Part shown: piece by piece, positions 43,251-45,819 of the stretch
Position numbering within the stretch: position 1 is the first letter of the stretch
How the letters are laid out: each line of letters starts with the position of its first letter
Assembly: GCA_003537645.1 (NCBI GenBank)
Contig: DPRM01000095.1
Coordinates: 1 to 45,819 of the forward strand
Reading direction: 5' to 3'
Origin: Prolixibacteraceae bacterium
Lineage (GTDB): Bacteria; Bacteroidota; Bacteroidia; Bacteroidales; Prolixibacteraceae
Length of the DNA: 45,819 nt
Notes under the pieces: generated by a model
What the model was told of the DNA's origin: nothing
Database searches by the model: none
What the model saw: the letters and a program-made list of their open reading frames with translations, nothing else
Position numbers and translations under genes: made by a program

Positions 43251-43961
43251 TTAGTACTTGGTCACAGATGTTCCGATCAGGATTGCCTTCATGTACATGT
43301 TGGCCGGCGCGTTGGCGCCCCATTCAATGTTCAGTTCCATGGCTTGCTGATCAAGAATTACTTTCGGGTTGTCCATCACGAACAGTCCTTTGCGGATGTT
43401 CATGCCGGTAGTGTTGAATACATCGCACGATGTTGAAGGGATGAGGGTTGTGCCGTTTGCTTTGAATTCAAATTCACCGTTGCGGATAAAATCCGGCAGG
43501 ATGTCGTAATTCACTTCGGCAGCACCTCTGTCTACTCCGGAAATACCTGCAAGAAGAATAATTCCGGCCAGCAGCATGATGTTTCCTTTTTCCAGCTTGG
43601 CGGAGCTGATGTTGCACTGACCCACAATTTTATTGTCGTCATCTTTCAGCATCTTAACGATTTTACTTGTTGCAATGCTTTTTGTGGTGTAGTAGGCAGC
43701 ATCAACGGCCTGCAGCGTTTTGCCCGCAAGTCCCTGCTGGATTTCCTTTGGCAGCCAGTGGAGACGTTTCTCAAATTCTCCACGGCTGTTCTGCGTTCCG
43801 GTGCCAGCGGCAACGGTCTGTTTGGTCTGGGCCTGAATCTTACGAACAAACTGTTTACGTTCGTTCAGAGAGGCGCGTTCGATTGCTCCGAGAAGCTCTT
43901 CTTCTGAAATAGCTCCGAGCAGGTTGTAGTCGCTTGTAGCGATCTGTCCTAAGTTTAACAT
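43251..43961 (-). CDS. Candidate major structural protein, 236 aa
   Basis: The first ~115 residues are helical and basic (GAIERASLNERKQFVRKIQA), and residues 127-143 are hydrophobic (NIMLLAGIILLAGISGV). The C-terminal ~90 residues are beta-rich (NGEFEFKANGTTLIPSTSC, ELNIEWGANAPANMYMKAIL) and end at TSVTKY. The size, the position between membrane proteins and small beta-rich proteins, and the jelly-roll-like ending make it the best candidate for a capsid or coat protein in the window. There is no sequence match I can name, so this is a hypothesis. A 71-bp gap separates it from the next gene. Confidence 0.55.
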   Translation of the reverse strand: MLNLGQIATSDYNLLGAISEEELLGAIERASLNERKQFVRKIQAQTKQTVAAGTGTQNSRGEFEKRLHWLPKEIQQGLAGKTLQAVDAAYYTTKSIATSKIVKMLKDDDNKIVGQCNISSAKLEKGNIMLLAGIILLAGISGVDRGAAEVNYDILPDFIRNGEFEFKANGTTLIPSTSCDVFNTTGMNIRKGLFVMDNPKVILDQQAMELNIEWGANAPANMYMKAILIGTSVTKY

Positions 43962-43992
43962 GATTGCACTTTTTATTGGTTATTTGATTTTG

Positions 43993-44517
43993 TTACAGGA
44001 TTTGTACTTCCTGGATCTCTTCGTAATCAGCCAGCTCTCCCATGTCGTCTGGTGCAGATTCTATATCAATGGTTCTGAGATCCGGATTGTTTTCATTCAG
44101 AACTGGAAGTTCCGGGTTGTAGGGTGCAATGGCCAGATTGATCGGATCGCGGAAAACTCTTTTCAGAGGATCAGCAATGTTGAAGTCTCCGAGACCACTC
44201 AGAATGTCCTTTTTCAGGAACACTTTCACAGTTGAAGCAATACCGCTTGCAGCGACGCCACCGGCGATAAGCTTCAGATTTTTGTCTTTCAGAAAAATGG
44301 CTCCGCCAATTCCGGCAGAGATCTGAACGATGGGTTTGATAAGTGCTTTTGCCTGGAAACCGGTTGCGGTCTCGTCGATCGGCAATGCTTTATCAATGAG
44401 TTTTCCGGCGAGGTTGCCGCCAATCATTCCAATGATGATCAGTCCGGGCGTTTTGAGTTCTTCAAAAACTGTCTTTGCGTCCAGTTTAGGCTTTGTTGTT
44501 TTTGCATTTGCTGCCAT
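43993..44517 (-). CDS. Three-helix membrane protein, 174 aa
   Basis: A Lys-rich cytosolic start (MAANAKTTKPKLDAK) precedes three hydrophobic segments with glycine-zipper spacing: GLIIIGMIGGNLAGKLI (~30-46), ALIKPIVQISAGIGGAIFL (~58-76) and LIAGGVAASGIASTVKVFL (~83-101). The C-terminal ~65 residues are acidic and proline-rich (APYNPELPVLNENNPD). It is probably an integral membrane or viral-membrane protein. No family recognised. Confidence 0.6.
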   Translation of the reverse strand: MAANAKTTKPKLDAKTVFEELKTPGLIIIGMIGGNLAGKLIDKALPIDETATGFQAKALIKPIVQISAGIGGAIFLKDKNLKLIAGGVAASGIASTVKVFLKKDILSGLGDFNIADPLKRVFRDPINLAIAPYNPELPVLNENNPDLRTIDIESAPDDMGELADYEEIQEVQIL

Positions 44518-44551
44518 GACAATTGATTTTTATAGGTTTTACTTAGTTTAC

Positions 44552-45819
44552 TTATGAAAGCCGAATGGCCTTTACTTTGGCTTTGCGCGCGCTGGTCTTT
44601 GCTTTCGATTTCTTTTTGGGCCCCGGCTTTTTCTTTGCAGGTGCTGGCGTCCCGGATAAATTCTGAGTACCCGGAGCTTTTTTCTTTCCGCCGAACATTT
44701 TACTCACGCCCCAAATGGCCAGTCCTGCGCCGCCGATAGCAATCAGCGGATTTCGGGTTACCCAGCCAAAGAAGCCTCCTTCGCCTGATGAATCATCACC
44801 TGAATCGCCCGATCCATCATCGGTTGTATCCGATTTAAAATCTTCATCGGTGGCCATGATGTTATCGCCCTCGGCAACACTGGCATCTATTTCCATCTGC
44901 AGATTGCCGGCTTCATCCTGGGACATTACGCCGCTGTCCACCATGATTTTGAGACAAGATGCAATTACAGGAACTGCGGCAGCCAGAGCGGCGGCGGCAG
45001 GGGCGGCTCCCAATCCGGAAAGAAGAAATTCCGATTCAGCAGTACCGCTCAGCCCACCAGCTTTTCCTTTCAGAATGGCGCTTTTCAGTTTGTCGCGTTT
45101 GCCTTGCAGTTTATCGGCAAACATTTTTTCGACCTTCGCCAAAGCGTTTTTGCTCTTTTCCCATTTGTCTGCGGTGATGCCTTTGGTTGCTGCCTGTTCC
45201 TTTGTAGCATAACCCCATTTGAGTTTGCTTGCCATCTTTTTGATGTTCAGTTTGAGTGCAAGCAGAAATCCGTTCCTGGCCGAAATGGTCACCGGATTAT
45301 AGCGGATAAAGGCTTTACCGCCTTTCTTTACTGCTTCTCCGACTTTTTTGAAAAAGCCTTTTTTTGTCGGATCAGCTTTTTTCTGTTCCTTTTTTGCCTG
45401 CTTTTTTGCTTTGCTCTTTTTACCACTGAGTTCGCCCAGCAACTCTTCATCGCTCAGATTGTCGAGCTCCGACCAGTCGTTGTCCAGTCCTTCCAGATCT
45501 GAATTCTCAGGAATGATGTCCAGCTGATAATGCTTGTTCAAAGCATCTTCGTTCTGAGCCAAAATGGTCAGGGCTTTGTCGCGATTGGGTGTGTTCCAGT
45601 TCTCAATAGCGTAATCGAGCATTTTAAGAAATGCAGGAGGATAGTCCACGTTCTGGACAAGTTGCGGTTTACCGGCAATGATATTGCGGGTTTTTACAAG
45701 GTGGTCATAGATGGCCTGCAGTCGTTCCTGCTGGCTGTCTGCACCGAGATTTTCAAATCCTTCCAGATCGTTCACCAGATCCATTACATTGGTCGTGGTG
45801 CCGGAAAGGACGGCTACAT
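44552..45819 (-). CDS. Lys-rich membrane protein, 5' end may lie outside window
   Basis: From the Met at 45784 the protein has 410 residues, but the frame stays open to the window edge (upstream codons read VAVLSGTTTNV), so the true start may lie further right. The order is: acidic helical part (~1-130), a Lys-rich segment (SKAKKQAKKEQKKADPTKKG), a middle part, an Ala-rich hydrophobic stretch (GLGAAPAAAALAAAVPVIAS, ~255-275), an acidic Asp/Gly/Ser linker, a transmembrane helix (TRNPLIAIGGAGLAIWGVS, ~342-360), and a very basic tail (AKKKPGPKKKSKAKTS). This tripartite architecture suits a membrane-bound structural or DNA-binding protein of a virus-like particle. No family recognised. Confidence 0.6.
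   Translation of the reverse strand, partial: VAVLSGTTTNVMDLVNDLEGFENLGADSQQERLQAIYDHLVKTRNIIAGKPQLVQNVDYPPAFLKMLDYAIENWNTPNRDKALTILAQNEDALNKHYQLDIIPENSDLEGLDNDWSELDNLSDEELLGELSGKKSKAKKQAKKEQKKADPTKKGFFKKVGEAVKKGGKAFIRYNPVTISARNGFLLALKLNIKKMASKLKWGYATKEQAATKGITADKWEKSKNALAKVEKMFADKLQGKRDKLKSAILKGKAGGLSGTAESEFLLSGLGAAPAAAALAAAVPVIASCLKIMVDSGVMSQDEAGNLQMEIDASVAEGDNIMATDEDFKSDTTDDGSGDSGDDSSGEGGFFGWVTRNPLIAIGGAGLAIWGVSKMFGGKKKAPGTQNLSGTPAPAKKKPGPKKKSKAKTSARKAKVKAIRLS

Overview
The window comes from a Bacteroidota (Bacteroidetes) chromosome or large accessory element. The evidence is two secreted proteins with type IX secretion (T9SS) C-terminal sorting domains, several promoters of the Bacteroidetes type (-7 box TAnnTTTG), almost no Shine-Dalgarno sequences, and an HTH/RteC-like gene pair of the sort found on Bacteroidetes mobile elements. 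No rRNA, tRNA, CRISPR array or integrase was found.

Layout. (1) 1-5.5 kb looks like ordinary host sequence: the 3' part of a repeat-rich T9SS adhesin, a flavodoxin, two hypothetical proteins and a T9SS cargo protein. (2) 5.54-6.52 kb is non-coding and holds a striking nested inverted-repeat structure. (3) 6.5-8.1 kb carries an RteC-like protein and an excisionase-type HTH protein, probably the control genes of a mobile element. (4) 8.3-27.2 kb is an A+T-rich defence island. Its core is a DNA-phosphorothioation (Dnd-like) system in two convergent operons. On the plus strand are a DndA-type cysteine desulfurase, a PLD-helicase, a 70-aa protein, a DndD-like ATPase and a small Dnd-associated protein. 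On the minus strand are a DUF4007 protein, a 1073-aa P-loop ATPase, DndC, a GIY-YIG protein and a DGQHR/DndB protein. Next come a lysine-rich basic protein, two IS1 InsA-like zinc-ribbon genes (one broken), a TIGR02391/HEPN-like protein with an unknown partner, an Mrr-like PD-(D/E)XK nuclease and an AbiC-like membrane protein. (5) 27.3-45.8 kb is a higher-GC, minus-strand, tightly overlapping block. It encodes a RecA-like ATPase, a 1446-aa SNF2-type helicase, a RadC/JAB protein, an N6-adenine methyltransferase, a lysis cassette (amidase, spanin-like protein, holin-like proteins, lytic transglycosylase) and then a run of small membrane and beta-rich proteins that look like virion components. 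A plus-strand Gabija system (GajA/GajB) is inserted in this block at 34.85-38.0 kb.

How the parts may work together. The Dnd-like genes would replace a backbone oxygen with sulfur in host DNA (DndA and DndC mobilise sulfur, DndD and small partners act on DNA). The helicase, large ATPase, DUF4007 and GIY-YIG proteins are the candidates for restricting unmodified DNA. Gabija, the Mrr-like nuclease, the HEPN-like protein and AbiC-like protein would be independent layers. The lysis genes and small membrane/beta-rich proteins suggest that the carrier is a phage-like element. No tail, terminase or portal gene is visible, so a tailless membrane-containing virus is one hypothesis.

The most interesting observations are: the dndA and gajA operons, 26 kb apart, share three upstream sequence blocks in the same order, the last at an identical 41-bp spacing from the -7 box; the Dnd-like locus has an unusual split gene content; an A9 tract joins the transglycosylase to an out-of-frame transmembrane tail; and the right-hand structural-like module is unrecognised.
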